This document shows positions 36,649-46,500 of a DNA stretch of 64,000 nt, piece by piece. This stretch comes from Faecalibacterium sp. UBA1762 (GTDB taxonomy: Bacteria; Bacillota; Clostridia; Oscillospirales; Ruminococcaceae): assembly GCA_002314755.1 (NCBI GenBank), contig DCHC01000039.1, positions 29,408 to 93,407 of the forward strand. Reading direction: 5' to 3'. Each line of letters begins with the position of its first letter. Position 1 is the stretch's first letter. The notes under the pieces are model-generated. The model saw nothing but the letters and a program-made list of their open reading frames with translations, was not told where the DNA came from and did not search any database. Made by a program: the position numbers and the translations under genes.

Positions 36649-36969
36649 TTGGAAGTTTTACTTGTAGATAGGGGCGAAACCGCCGAAATGGTTTTGACCG
36701 GAGGGTTGGGCACCGGTACGGCAGATGAGGTACTGCGGATTTGCAGCGAGGCTACAAGAGAGTTTCGAAATATTGTACTGAATCTGTCCGAGCTGCGGTA
36801 TGTATCCTCTGCCGGGTTGGATATGATTAAGCAGCTTTACATGACGGTGTGTCAAAACGGCGGAAAGCTGGAGCTGTACAATGTCTCGCCCACCATAATG
36901 GAGGTTTTGGAGATGACGGGCTTCGCCTCTTTTTTAAGAATCACCCAGAGATCCGTCTTTAGTGTGTAA
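36649..36969 (+). CDS. STAS-domain protein (anti-sigma factor antagonist-like)
   Basis: A 106-residue single STAS domain of the SpoIIAA/RsbV kind, proteins that bind an anti-sigma kinase when their conserved serine is unphosphorylated. The key segment is VLNLSELRYVSSAGLDMIKQ, with the SSAG turn holding the phosphorylatable serine. I use the TTG at 36649 because TAGGAGG lies just upstream and the length then equals a STAS domain; an ATG at 36571 would add 26 residues without a clear site and lies only 11 nt from the -10 box. It is the first gene after promoter 3 and 75 nt upstream of the pilin-like gene. Partner kinase and sigma factor are not in the window. Confidence 0.82.
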   Translation: MEVLLVDRGETAEMVLTGGLGTGTADEVLRICSEATREFRNIVLNLSELRYVSSAGLDMIKQLYMTVCQNGGKLELYNVSPTIMEVLEMTGFASFLRITQRSVFSV

Positions 36970-37043
36970 TATTTATTTTTCGTAGAAATAAATATTAGAT
37001 AGAAAAGCAGCAGTTTATGCTGAAAGAAAAGGAGAATACAAAA

Positions 37044-37478
37044 ATGAAGAAAAAGAGTAAAGTGTTTGTCTGCCTGGCATTGGTACTGGCCCTTTGTGTC
37101 AGTATGGCAGTTCCCGCTTTTGCAGCTGGTCCGGTTTTCAGCGGGGCGTCTTCCAGCACGACCGGCTCCGAGGTTGAGGGCAAATCCATCACAGCCTCTT
37201 TGGACAAAGTCGTTACCCCGATTGTAGAGCTGTTGAACAGTCTTCTGAAACCGTTGCTCGCCATCGTGGTTGCCGTTGGCTCGTTGTACTGTGTTATCCT
37301 CGGTGTTAAGTATTCTAAAGCTGAGGAACCCCAGGACCGTGAAAAGGCGAAGCAACATCTGAAAAACGCCATTATCGGGTTTGTCATTATCTTTATCCTG
37401 ATTTTGGCTCTGAATATTCTGAAGCAGCCCCTGATCGACTGGGTCAATGCAAATGCCGGTAAAACCGTGATCAGTTAA
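37044..37478 (+). CDS. VirB2/TrbC-like pilin candidate
   Basis: A 144-residue protein. It has a Sec signal peptide (MKKKSKVFVCLALVLALCVS, cleavage after PAFA), a short polar stretch, and two hydrophobic helices (about 65-88 and 112-132) joined by a charged loop KAEEPQDREKAKQH. This is the layout of VirB2-type pilins and of TrbC-like subunits in Gram-positive type IV systems. It would form the membrane pool for a pilus or channel. AAGGAG precedes the ATG at 37044. The next gene is VirD4, separated by 97 nt holding a perfect hairpin. Sequence identity to known pilins was not testable. Confidence 0.75.
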   Translation: MKKKSKVFVCLALVLALCVSMAVPAFAAGPVFSGASSSTTGSEVEGKSITASLDKVVTPIVELLNSLLKPLLAIVVAVGSLYCVILGVKYSKAEEPQDREKAKQHLKNAIIGFVIIFILILALNILKQPLIDWVNANAGKTVIS

Positions 37479-37512
37479 GTCCCATCGGACAGAGTACCTA
37501 TTATTGTCAATC

Positions 37513-37547
37513 CATTCTCCGATGTGGACTTTCCGCATCGGAGAATG
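37513..37547. repeat. Perfect 12-bp hairpin between pilin-like and virD4-like genes
   Basis: CATTCTCCGATG (37513-37524), an 11-nt loop, CATCGGAGAATG (37536-37547). No T-run follows, so it is not a classical terminator. It may protect the 3' end of an abundant pilin transcript or be a processing site that sets stoichiometry within the operon. Confidence 0.75.
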
Positions 37548-37575
37548 CTGCATTTAACGAGGTTCGTATAAGGAT

Positions 37576-39615
37576 ATGGCCAAGAGCTCGGTAAAAAAGA
37601 AAAAGAGCGGTATGTTATCCGGGTTTAAGGATAAGCTACCGAAAAAACTGTGGAGTAAACTGATTTACATTCCTGTTTTTGTGATTTCAGTTCTGACGCT
37701 GGGTGCTATTGTGGCGTTTGTTGCGGAAAACCTGAGGAATATCGGCTCCGCCCAGGGCACGGCCTTTCAGCTGAGAATGATTTTCTCACTTCGGTCTATC
37801 CTTACCGGATTGGTTCTTACGGTCGGCATTGTATTCATCACATTGGTGACCCGGGGTGGCCACAGAAGTGTGGGCGGTATTTTGGGCAAGGATGATAAGG
37901 ATGGCGACATTACCAGCGTACTGGAAAATTCCCGTTTTTTGACGGATGAAGAGCGGGATCAATTTTTCCCTCATTACTCCTTTGAAGAGCTTCCCAAAGC
38001 AAAGAACGATGGCGTGCCAGTACGCGCGCTGGTAGATAAGGACGGTAAGCTACAGGTAAATATTATGAGCGGTGCCCACTCGCTGGTTGTGGGTGCTACC
38101 GGTTCCGGTAAGACCACCACGTTCGTCAGCCCCATGATACAGATTATCGGCGCCGCACAAAAGGGCAGCTCAATGATTATTTCTGACCCTAAGGGTGAGC
38201 TGTTTGACCTGCACACAGCCTTTTTGAAAAAACAGGGTTATAGGGTGCTGGTTTTCAATATGCGTGACGCCTATTCCTCCAGCCGGTGGAATCCGCTTGG
38301 CAGTATTTGGGATACCTACCAGGAGTATGCCAACACCGGTAAGGATATTTTTCTGCACACAGATAGCTTTGCAAATTACCCTGGCTTAAAGCTGAAAGGG
38401 GATATTCCTGCCGAGGGCACACCTTGGTGCGAATGGCACGGCGTGGCGTATTCTGACCTTCAGCAGTGTCAGGATGAGATAACGATTGCGAAACAGCAGG
38501 TTTTTGATGAGATGTACGAGGATCTGAACGACATGGTCAGCGGTATCTGCCCCATCACCAATGATAAGGATCCTCTTTGGGAAAAGGGTGCCCGTTCTAT
38601 CATTATGGCCACCTGCCTTGCTATGCTGGAGGATAGCGAGGATCCGCGTCTGGGCATGACAAAGGAAAAATTCAATTTCTTTAATGTCAACAAGATTTTG
38701 ACCAACAGCAGCAACGAGTACGCTGCAGTCAAGTCATACTTTGAAGGGCGTGACCCGCTTTCTCAGGCGGCAAGCCTTTCCAGACAGGTGCTGGCTGCGG
38801 CGGATCAGACCATGTCCAGCTACATGTCCATCACCTATGACAAGCTTTCTCTTTTTAATGACAGGGGTATCTGTCTGCTTACCAGTGATACCGATATTTT
38901 TGCGGCAGATTTTGCAAAAGAACCTACCGCCCTGTTTTTAAAGATACCTGATGAAAAGGATACCCGTCACGGTTTGGCGTCGCTATTTATCCTTAGTACT
39001 TATAAAGCATTGATCAAGGTTGCCTCCGCAAGAGAGGATTTAAGCCTACCGCGCAATGTCTACTTTATTTTGGACGAGTTCGGTAATCTGCCTAAGATTG
39101 AAAAGTTCGGCCAGATGATCACGGTCGGCAGAAGCCGAAAGATCTGGTTCAATATGGTTATCCAAAGCTATGCCCAGTTGAACGCCGTCTACGGCGAACA
39201 GGTTGGCGATATAGTCAAATCCAACTGCGCGTTAAAAATGTTTATCGGTTCCAACGATATCAATACCTGCAAAGAGTTTTCAGAGCTGTGCGGCAACAAG
39301 ACGGTGAAAACCGCCAGTACTTCGGCGGGTTTGGGTGCAAAGGAGGGGGATCTGAATGTATCTACTTCCATACAGGTCAGACCGCTGATTTACCCCAGTG
39401 AGCTGCAAAAGATGAATAACAAAATCACTACAGGTAATGCGGTGATTGTCACCTTTGGCAACTATCCGCTGAAAACAAAGTACACCCCCTCGTACCAGTG
39501 CCCTGTCTATCGGTTCGGTAAGATGGATCTGACAGATATTCAGGGTCACGCGTTTAAGGTGGATGAGGTTTACTATGATATTGCCAAACGAAACCAGCTG
39601 GTTGTTGAGGAATAA
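37576..39615 (+). CDS. virD4: VirD4/TraG-type coupling ATPase
   Basis: A 679-residue type IV coupling protein that recruits substrates and feeds them to the channel. Two N-terminal membrane spans lie at about 25-50 and 70-95. Walker A GATGSGKT is at 173-180. Walker B is FILDEFGNLPKI, with Asp500 and Glu501. The TraG/VirD4 signatures SDPKGELFDLH and SRQVLAAADQTMSS are present, as is the VGRSRKIWFNMVIQSYAQL motif after Walker B. It is longer than minimal TraG-like proteins through an insertion around 240-330 (all-alpha domain). It overlaps no gene; the next start lies 4 nt after its stop. As a receptor it is the most likely reader of the C-terminal tails described below. Confidence 0.95.
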   Translation: MAKSSVKKKKSGMLSGFKDKLPKKLWSKLIYIPVFVISVLTLGAIVAFVAENLRNIGSAQGTAFQLRMIFSLRSILTGLVLTVGIVFITLVTRGGHRSVGGILGKDDKDGDITSVLENSRFLTDEERDQFFPHYSFEELPKAKNDGVPVRALVDKDGKLQVNIMSGAHSLVVGATGSGKTTTFVSPMIQIIGAAQKGSSMIISDPKGELFDLHTAFLKKQGYRVLVFNMRDAYSSSRWNPLGSIWDTYQEYANTGKDIFLHTDSFANYPGLKLKGDIPAEGTPWCEWHGVAYSDLQQCQDEITIAKQQVFDEMYEDLNDMVSGICPITNDKDPLWEKGARSIIMATCLAMLEDSEDPRLGMTKEKFNFFNVNKILTNSSNEYAAVKSYFEGRDPLSQAASLSRQVLAAADQTMSSYMSITYDKLSLFNDRGICLLTSDTDIFAADFAKEPTALFLKIPDEKDTRHGLASLFILSTYKALIKVASAREDLSLPRNVYFILDEFGNLPKIEKFGQMITVGRSRKIWFNMVIQSYAQLNAVYGEQVGDIVKSNCALKMFIGSNDINTCKEFSELCGNKTVKTASTSAGLGAKEGDLNVSTSIQVRPLIYPSELQKMNNKITTGNAVIVTFGNYPLKTKYTPSYQCPVYRFGKMDLTDIQGHAFKVDEVYYDIAKRNQLVVEE

Positions 39616-39619
39616 AGAA

Positions 39620-40606
39620 ATGCAGGGTAACAAAAAATCAACCGGAAAAAACAGAGCAACGATAACTTTGATAGCATTCGTCAGTATGTTTGCTTTAAGC
39701 TTGCCGGTGTTTGCCCAACAGGGTGAGGCAATTGGAAACTTTGTTGGGAAAAACACCCAGCAAAACGAGGAGCAGAGTACCGTAGAGCAGAGCGGAGAAC
39801 AGATCGGCAGTCAGCTGATTACTCTTTCCGGAGGAGATGTCACCTATGATCCGGATGCGGATCTTTTTTACCGGGTTGCCGGTGGCAGCAGCTTTGGTGT
39901 CAGTGTGCCGGATGGGGCAATTGTGACCGGAACCGTCAAGACGGAGATTCCCCCGGCACTTACGGCGATTCTTTATAAAAACGGGACAGAGCTGTCAGGC
40001 ACAGACCTTACCGCTATCAGCGGACCCGGGAAGTATGTACTTGCGGTAACTGCAAACGACGACATGCAGACTGTGCGTGTCGGCTTTACCATTGTTACAT
40101 CACCTACATGCAGCGTGAAGGAATACCGGATGCCCGCAGATTTTTATGTGGTTTCCGCTACGCTGGACGGTGATGAGGCAACCTACAGTCAGACCAATGT
40201 GGATATGTCCCGAGATGGCACATATGTCATAAATTACCGTTCTCCCGAAGCGGAAAAGGAAATGATCCTCTGCGTCAAAATCGACCATACTGCCCCGACG
40301 GTTACCCTGAACGGTGTTGTGGACGGCAAAGCAAACCAGCCGGTAACTGTCAGCGATGTGGAGGAAGGTGCAAAAATATACCTGACCCGCAACGGTGTGC
40401 AGATAGATTATACCGGAACCGTAGCGGATACCGGTGGCTATATTCTGACCGTGCAGGATGAGGCCGGTAACGAGACAATCTACGATTTTGTGGTGGTGAC
40501 CTATGCGAACAGTAGCATGAAAGTACTTCTGGTTGTTGTTGCAGTGTTGTTTACTGCCGTCGTGGGCTATCTGATTTATTACAGAAAATACATACGGGTC
40601 AGCTAA
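39620..40606 (+). CDS. Membrane-anchored surface protein with Ig-like domain
   Basis: A 328-residue type I membrane protein. A signal peptide (NRATITLIAFVSMFALSLPV, cleavage near FAQ) and a C-terminal span (MKVLLVVVAVLFTAVVGYLI) followed by YYRKYIRVS flank an extracellular part of two or three beta-rich units. The last looks like a bacterial Ig-like fold (DHTAPTVTLNGVVDGKANQP, ending in VQDEAGNETIYDF). It is probably an outer accessory of the secretion channel. The start at 39620 uses GAGGAATAA, which overlaps the virD4 stop codon, so translation is coupled. Earlier in-frame starts lie inside virD4. Confidence 0.75.
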   Translation: MQGNKKSTGKNRATITLIAFVSMFALSLPVFAQQGEAIGNFVGKNTQQNEEQSTVEQSGEQIGSQLITLSGGDVTYDPDADLFYRVAGGSSFGVSVPDGAIVTGTVKTEIPPALTAILYKNGTELSGTDLTAISGPGKYVLAVTANDDMQTVRVGFTIVTSPTCSVKEYRMPADFYVVSATLDGDEATYSQTNVDMSRDGTYVINYRSPEAEKEMILCVKIDHTAPTVTLNGVVDGKANQPVTVSDVEEGAKIYLTRNGVQIDYTGTVADTGGYILTVQDEAGNETIYDFVVVTYANSSMKVLLVVVAVLFTAVVGYLIYYRKYIRVS

Positions 40607-40631
40607 TACCCGGAAAGGGAGGGTCGCCTGA

Positions 40632-43490
40632 ATGGTTACAGTCGGTTTGGTCTCACTTCTTGCAGTTACTTTCAGAGTGCTGATTCAAAAGTTTCTATTC
40701 TTTATTGGCAGGGGCCTGTGCTGGATCGTAGGTTTTCTTTCGGACCTGTTTGAAATGGTGTCGGGTATGAATACCGTAACCTTTAACACCGGAAAAATGG
40801 GTGAGCGTAAGCTGCTGATTAAAGCATTTTTTGGCAATGCAAATCTGAACACCATCTATTGGGGTATGGCACTTATCGGTATTGTGCTATGCATCGGTTT
40901 TGCTATTTTTGCCGTTATCCGAAAAAGTGCGGACGGATCGGATAAGATGAAGCAGTCCATCGGCGGTATCCTAAAAAATGCCTTCAAAGGCATTACTTTA
41001 ATATTGTTGATGAACTTTATTATCTCTGCAACGCTTTATATTACCACGACTTTGATGGATCGGATCAACTACCTTATTGTTAACTCACAGAGTATGGATA
41101 TGAGCTATGACGTCAGCTTTGATCCGGAGGAGTATGCTTGTATGGCACAGTGTCTGAACACCATCGGCAACTACTCTCTCAGTGCCTCTTACAACAGCCG
41201 GTATAACCTGAACTCCTGCTACAATGATATCCGTGAGGACCTGGCGAAACTGGCGGATAAGGGTATGTTTGATGTCACTTATATTTCCACCACCTACGAT
41301 GAGGACGGAAACAGCCGGGTGGTAAACACCTGGCAGTCGGTGCTGCAAAGCATCTACCGTTCGGTGGACGATATCTCTGTGCAGCAGCCATTGGATGAAT
41401 ATAACTCCAAGTTGGCTCAAGCGCTGCTTGATGCCATGGATATACTTAAAAATGACGCCTCCTTTGAGGCACTGGAAAGCTACCATGTCAGTCAGACCGG
41501 CAACGGCGTAGGGGACATGGTATCGCTGGATCGGATGATCATGCTGCTGGGTTCTATTTACGGTTCCGGTGGCACCCTCAGCAAGGGTAGCGGTTTGACC
41601 GATTATCTGCGTGGACCCTATTATTTCGGTCAAAAGGATATCTTTGATTATTCTCAGTGCGACAAAGACTTTGATATGACCTTCGGTTCCTGGTTGTATT
41701 TGACAGTTATCGTTGTGGGCATCCTGTTTGTCAAAGAGATGCTTGCCCTGGTGTTCAACGCCACAGCACGCATTTTTAACATGATCCTGTTATATGTGGC
41801 GGCGCCTCCGATAATTTCGGTGACACCGCTAGATGACGGCGGCAAGCTAAAGCAGTGGACAACTGCCTTTATAATCCAAAGCTGCGGTCTGTTCGGCTCA
41901 GTGATATCCATACGCCTTTTGATGCTATTTATTCCCATGCTGTTCAACGGTGATATTATGTTTTTTGATAGCGTCCGTACAGATACTCTTGCTAAGGTGG
42001 CGGTTCTGTTCGGCGCCCTGTTTACGGCACGCAAGGCCAGCGGTATGATCGTGGGCATTCTTGCCGACAATGCCGGTATGCAAGCGATTTCTGCCGGTGA
42101 TATGGGCAATGAGGCCAGAGGTGTAGTGGATCGGGGTGTCGGCGCGGTCAAAAGAGTTGGTGGTATGGCTTTGGGCGCAATTCAAAACGATTGGGCTATG
42201 GCAAAGGGCGTTTACGGTCTTGCCAAAGGCAATGGCGACGGAGCTTCCTCTAAGAAAGAAAATGAAAAGAAGGAAGAACCTGCACCCTCTATTGAGACCG
42301 GCTCCTCAACCAATGCGCAGACTCCGCCAAGCCATGCCAATGTAGCAAATATAGGACCAAACGGTCAGGGAATCACCAATCGGGGTAGCTTCAGTACTGG
42401 ACCAAGCGGTTCAGCACGGGATTTTCAGACCAACCGTCGACCTAAATTGGAAGCTTTGGACGTAGACGGTGTTTTGGGCCGACAGCAGAAGACGGATGAG
42501 AATATTCAAACCGGCAACCGGCCAACCTTGGGTGGCGAGGCTCTCCAAAATGACCAACCGGAGGGTCAGCAGCAGATCGGACAACAAAATAACAGTAATA
42601 TGGGTGCGCCGGATGCACAAAACCCTGATGTTGACCAGGGTGTGCTTCAAGCCAGCCAGCAGCAAAATAATGCACAGCAGGCCGCACCACAACAAGATAA
42701 CCTTCAACAGGTCAACCCCCAACAGGTGGCCCCTTCCAATAACAACAATATCGGGGTATCAAACAACCGTGCATCAAATCTTTCCTTACAAAAGAACCAG
42801 GCTGCGAGACAGAATAACAAAGATTACCAGTTTAGTAGCCGGTACTCTCTGGACAGTGAACCTCCCGCAGCAACCGCGGTAAATAAGAACCGCAATGCAC
42901 GGCAGCCAGCCCGGCAGAGCAATCAGACGGCCGTGCGATCTCAGCAGCCCGGCACATATGACAGCCAGCCATCCGGTGTTCCCCAAAATAATGCCGGTGT
43001 AGCAGACCGGCAGACACAGGGCGATAGCCAACCCTTTGTTCAACCGGGAGATCCGGCTGCCAGTCAATCAGTTCCAGAACCCCAAGGTAGCAATAGCGCG
43101 GTAAGTAGCCAACCGGTATATAACAGCCAGTTTGCAAGTCGGTCTGCGGTGCCGACCGCACCGCAACAGTCGGTTGAACAGCCGATAGTGTCGCAGCAAT
43201 CAGTATCACAACCGGCTGCAACGCAGACAGTATCGCAATCGGTACAGCAAGCCCCGGTAAATAATAGCCCGGTGGTTAATCAGTCTGCAGCACCGCGACA
43301 ATCGGTCGCACAGTCTGCCTCGCAGCAGCAATCAGTTGCGCAGCAGCCAATTTCGCAAAGCAGTCCGCAGAATAATTCGGCAGTGATAGCCGATACTCAG
43401 TACAATAGCCAACCTGCTACTCAAAGCGCAGATTACCCGGAGCAGCAGAATCGGCGTATACCGGATTCGCTGAGAAATAGCACGCAGTAA
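40632..43490 (+). CDS. VirB6/TrbL-like polytopic channel protein with Gln/Asn-rich tail
   Basis: A 952-residue protein. Three spans occur in the first 140 residues, then an extracellular loop of about 210 residues, then about four spans between 350 and 478 (FGSWLYLTVIVVGILFVKEM is the first). This is the arrangement of TrbL/VirB6-type inner-membrane channel proteins. Residues about 550-952 are low-complexity, rich in Gln, Asn, Ser, Pro and Ala, with many QQ and SQ steps, predicted disordered and cytoplasmic or external depending on span count. GGGAGGG precedes the ATG. Its partner VirB4 follows after 54 nt. The long disordered tail is unusual for the family. Confidence 0.82.
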   Translation: MVTVGLVSLLAVTFRVLIQKFLFFIGRGLCWIVGFLSDLFEMVSGMNTVTFNTGKMGERKLLIKAFFGNANLNTIYWGMALIGIVLCIGFAIFAVIRKSADGSDKMKQSIGGILKNAFKGITLILLMNFIISATLYITTTLMDRINYLIVNSQSMDMSYDVSFDPEEYACMAQCLNTIGNYSLSASYNSRYNLNSCYNDIREDLAKLADKGMFDVTYISTTYDEDGNSRVVNTWQSVLQSIYRSVDDISVQQPLDEYNSKLAQALLDAMDILKNDASFEALESYHVSQTGNGVGDMVSLDRMIMLLGSIYGSGGTLSKGSGLTDYLRGPYYFGQKDIFDYSQCDKDFDMTFGSWLYLTVIVVGILFVKEMLALVFNATARIFNMILLYVAAPPIISVTPLDDGGKLKQWTTAFIIQSCGLFGSVISIRLLMLFIPMLFNGDIMFFDSVRTDTLAKVAVLFGALFTARKASGMIVGILADNAGMQAISAGDMGNEARGVVDRGVGAVKRVGGMALGAIQNDWAMAKGVYGLAKGNGDGASSKKENEKKEEPAPSIETGSSTNAQTPPSHANVANIGPNGQGITNRGSFSTGPSGSARDFQTNRRPKLEALDVDGVLGRQQKTDENIQTGNRPTLGGEALQNDQPEGQQQIGQQNNSNMGAPDAQNPDVDQGVLQASQQQNNAQQAAPQQDNLQQVNPQQVAPSNNNNIGVSNNRASNLSLQKNQAARQNNKDYQFSSRYSLDSEPPAATAVNKNRNARQPARQSNQTAVRSQQPGTYDSQPSGVPQNNAGVADRQTQGDSQPFVQPGDPAASQSVPEPQGSNSAVSSQPVYNSQFASRSAVPTAPQQSVEQPIVSQQSVSQPAATQTVSQSVQQAPVNNSPVVNQSAAPRQSVAQSASQQQSVAQQPISQSSPQNNSAVIADTQYNSQPATQSADYPEQQNRRIPDSLRNSTQ

Positions 43491-43544
43491 TCTTGCACAA
43501 AATAGCCTTTCTCCCACTACACGCAAACGGAGGGACACCGGACC

Positions 43545-46500
43545 ATGCGGATTATTCCGAAAAAAACAAAAATATCCATAGAACTCTTTAAGGGCGTCAG
43601 CCTGACCGATATTCTTGTTGGCCTGTTGTTTGTCAGCTTGGCGGTTCTTGCTGCCACATCCTCTTTTGCCGGTAGGTTGTATGTTGCCGCGGCACTGGCC
43701 GTACTGGGTGTTATGCTGCTGTCGCATATTGGCGACGAACCCAACTATATGTATTTCCTCAGTATTTTGCGGTATCTGGTCGGGCGTAAGACTTTTTCCA
43801 AGCAGCAGGACGGCAGCAAGAATATAGCGAATATCAATGCTTTTCAGGATATTCAGGACGGCTTTATTGTCTATAAAGATTATTACGGTGCTGCTATCGA
43901 AATCCCGCCTGTGGAGTTTCGGTTTTTCTCTGCCTACCGGAGAACAGTCAGCATAGATGAGTGCCTTGGCAATGTGCTGCGTAGCCTGAACGGCAACTAT
44001 GCCGCCAACCTTGTAAAGATAGAGCGTCGGGTCCCTTATGATGAATACCTTTTTAACGAACAGAAAAAGCTGCAGGAGCTGCGCCGTTGTTTCGAATGTG
44101 CGCTGATTTCAGAGGAGGAGTTTCAGGCAAAGTGTGAGGTGGTGTTTGACCGTGTCAGCGAGTTGGAGCGGATGAACGCCGAAGACCGTACGGTTGCCGC
44201 CTACTACTACCTTGTCTTTTTTGATTCGGACAAAAATCAGCTGCGGATGCAGGTAGATTCTGCCGTCAATGTGTTGCAGCGGGGCGAAATGCAGCCGAAG
44301 AAGCTGAATTCCAAAGAGCTTGCGCTATTTTTGAAATATTCAAACGAGCTGGATTTTGATGAAAAGCAGCTGGATACCTTGAGTGAGCGGGAATATGCCC
44401 GCTGGGCCATGCCGGAGGAGCTTCGCCTGAAGTCCCGGGATTATCGGATAAACGGCATGACCGCCTACACAATGGCAATCAGTAACTATCCCCTTTGGGT
44501 AGGGGATGCCTGGCTTGCCGGGGTAATGAGCATTCCCGCAACCAAGGTGGTTGTCAAGCTGCAGCCTATGGATAAACAGAAAACGGTGCGGAATATCGAT
44601 CGCTCTATCTCTGAGCTGAGGGGAAGATATAGCCACACCAATGTGGACTCTACCCTGATTGAGATTAATAACCATATCCAATCCCTAAGTAAGCTGCTCT
44701 CCATGCTGCAAAGCGATAATGAGGTGCTGATCAATACCGATGTATATGTCACCTGTTATGACCTGCCCCTAACCCGTAAGGAAGGCAGTAAGGCGGCAGA
44801 GGGCTCGCACCGGGCAAATATCAACAATATGCGCAGCATGGTGCGCCGTCTTTACCGGGAGGCAGATCTTCGACTTTCCGGTCTGCCTTTTGACCAGATG
44901 AATGGCTATATCGGCTCGCAGGTCTCCGGATATGACCCATTCGCCAAAACATGGGGCAGGGGGTTGCCCGGCGCTACGGCTGCCGCAATTTATCCCTGGA
45001 TTTTTGCTCATGTGCAGGATCCTTTGGGCATTAAGCTGGGTGCAGAGGACGGTGTACCCGTCTTTATCGATATGTTCCGGCGGGATTCCGAACGGGTCAA
45101 CAGCAATGTTGTCATTGTGGGTAAATCCGGCTCCGGAAAATCCTACGCAGCAAAAAGTATACTGGTCAACCTTGCGGCGGACAACAGCAAGATATTTGTA
45201 CTGGATCCGGAAAACGAATATAGCGAGCTGGCAGAAAATCTGCACGGTAAGTTCATCAATGTCGGCAATGCCCAGCAGGGTAGGATTAACCCGTTCCAGA
45301 TTATTACCGCGCTGCAGGATGACGATGCCGACGGCGGCGTCACCGGCAGTTATGCTTCCCATATGCAGTTCCTGGAGGAATTTTACCGTCAGATCCTTCC
45401 CGACTGCGAAAAGGAGGCTTTGGAGTACTTGAATACCCTGACCGACCGGGTATATATGAACAAGGGCATTACTGCCGAAACCAATTTAGGGTTGCTTTCC
45501 CCGCAGGATTACCCCACTTTCAGCGATATTTTTGACGAGATACTTGTCAGTTTTCAATCCACGGATAACGACTATCTGCGGGGCATTTTGCGTACCCTGA
45601 TGAATTATGTTTCCAAGTTTGCCTCAGGTGGCAGAAACGCCAATATCTGGGATGGAGCCTCTACTGTTACCACCGATGAGAACTTTACCGTTTTCAATTT
45701 TCAAAGCTTGCTTGCAGGCGGCAATAAGACCGTTACCAATGCTCAAATGATGTTGGTAATGAAGCATATTGACAACGAGATCATTAAAAACAGGGAATAC
45801 AACACCCGTTACGGTACCAACCGTAAAATAGTGGTGGTCATAGATGAGGCCCATGTTTTTATCGATGAAAAATATCCCATTGCGCTGGATTTTATGTATC
45901 AGTTGGCGAAGCGCATCCGGAAATACAACGGTATGCAAATTGTCATTACTCAGAACATCAAGGATTTTGTTGGCTCGGAAGAAATTTCCCGCAAATCCTC
46001 TGCCATCATCAATGCCTGTCAGTATTCTTACATCTTCTCACTTGCGCCCAACGATATGGGAGATCTGTGCAAGCTGTATGAAAAAGCCGGTGGCATCAAT
46101 GAGGCGGAGCAGGAAAAAATAGTCACTGCACCCAGGGGTAATGCCTTTGTCGTATTAGGCCCCACCAGTCGTTCCTCTTTTCAGGTAGAGGTACCTCGGG
46201 ATGTGGTGCAGGTGTTTGAGCAGAAGAATGTGTGCACCCGGTATTTTGCCGGGCAGGACGGTATGGCGCAATGGCAGGAATTTTTAGGAGACAGTAGCCA
46301 AAAGTATCTAGAAAACCGCCGTTTTAAGCCGGAATTATTCATTACCCGTCAGGTCGTCGGGGCTGAAACGGTCACCCTAAAGCGGTTAACCGGCGCAGAG
46401 TACGACCGGTTGGCGGCCGAGAGATTGCAGGCAGAACAGACGGTCCAGGTGTCACAACCGGCAGCTGAACCTCAGGCAGCACCAGATGATACGGTGTTGC

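Noticed and set aside
42500..43480. Tandem repeat or CRISPR-like array in the VirB6-like gene tail
   Set aside because: CAG/CAA-rich Gln/Asn codon runs give repetitive DNA, but there are no constant repeats with unique spacers and the frame stays open.
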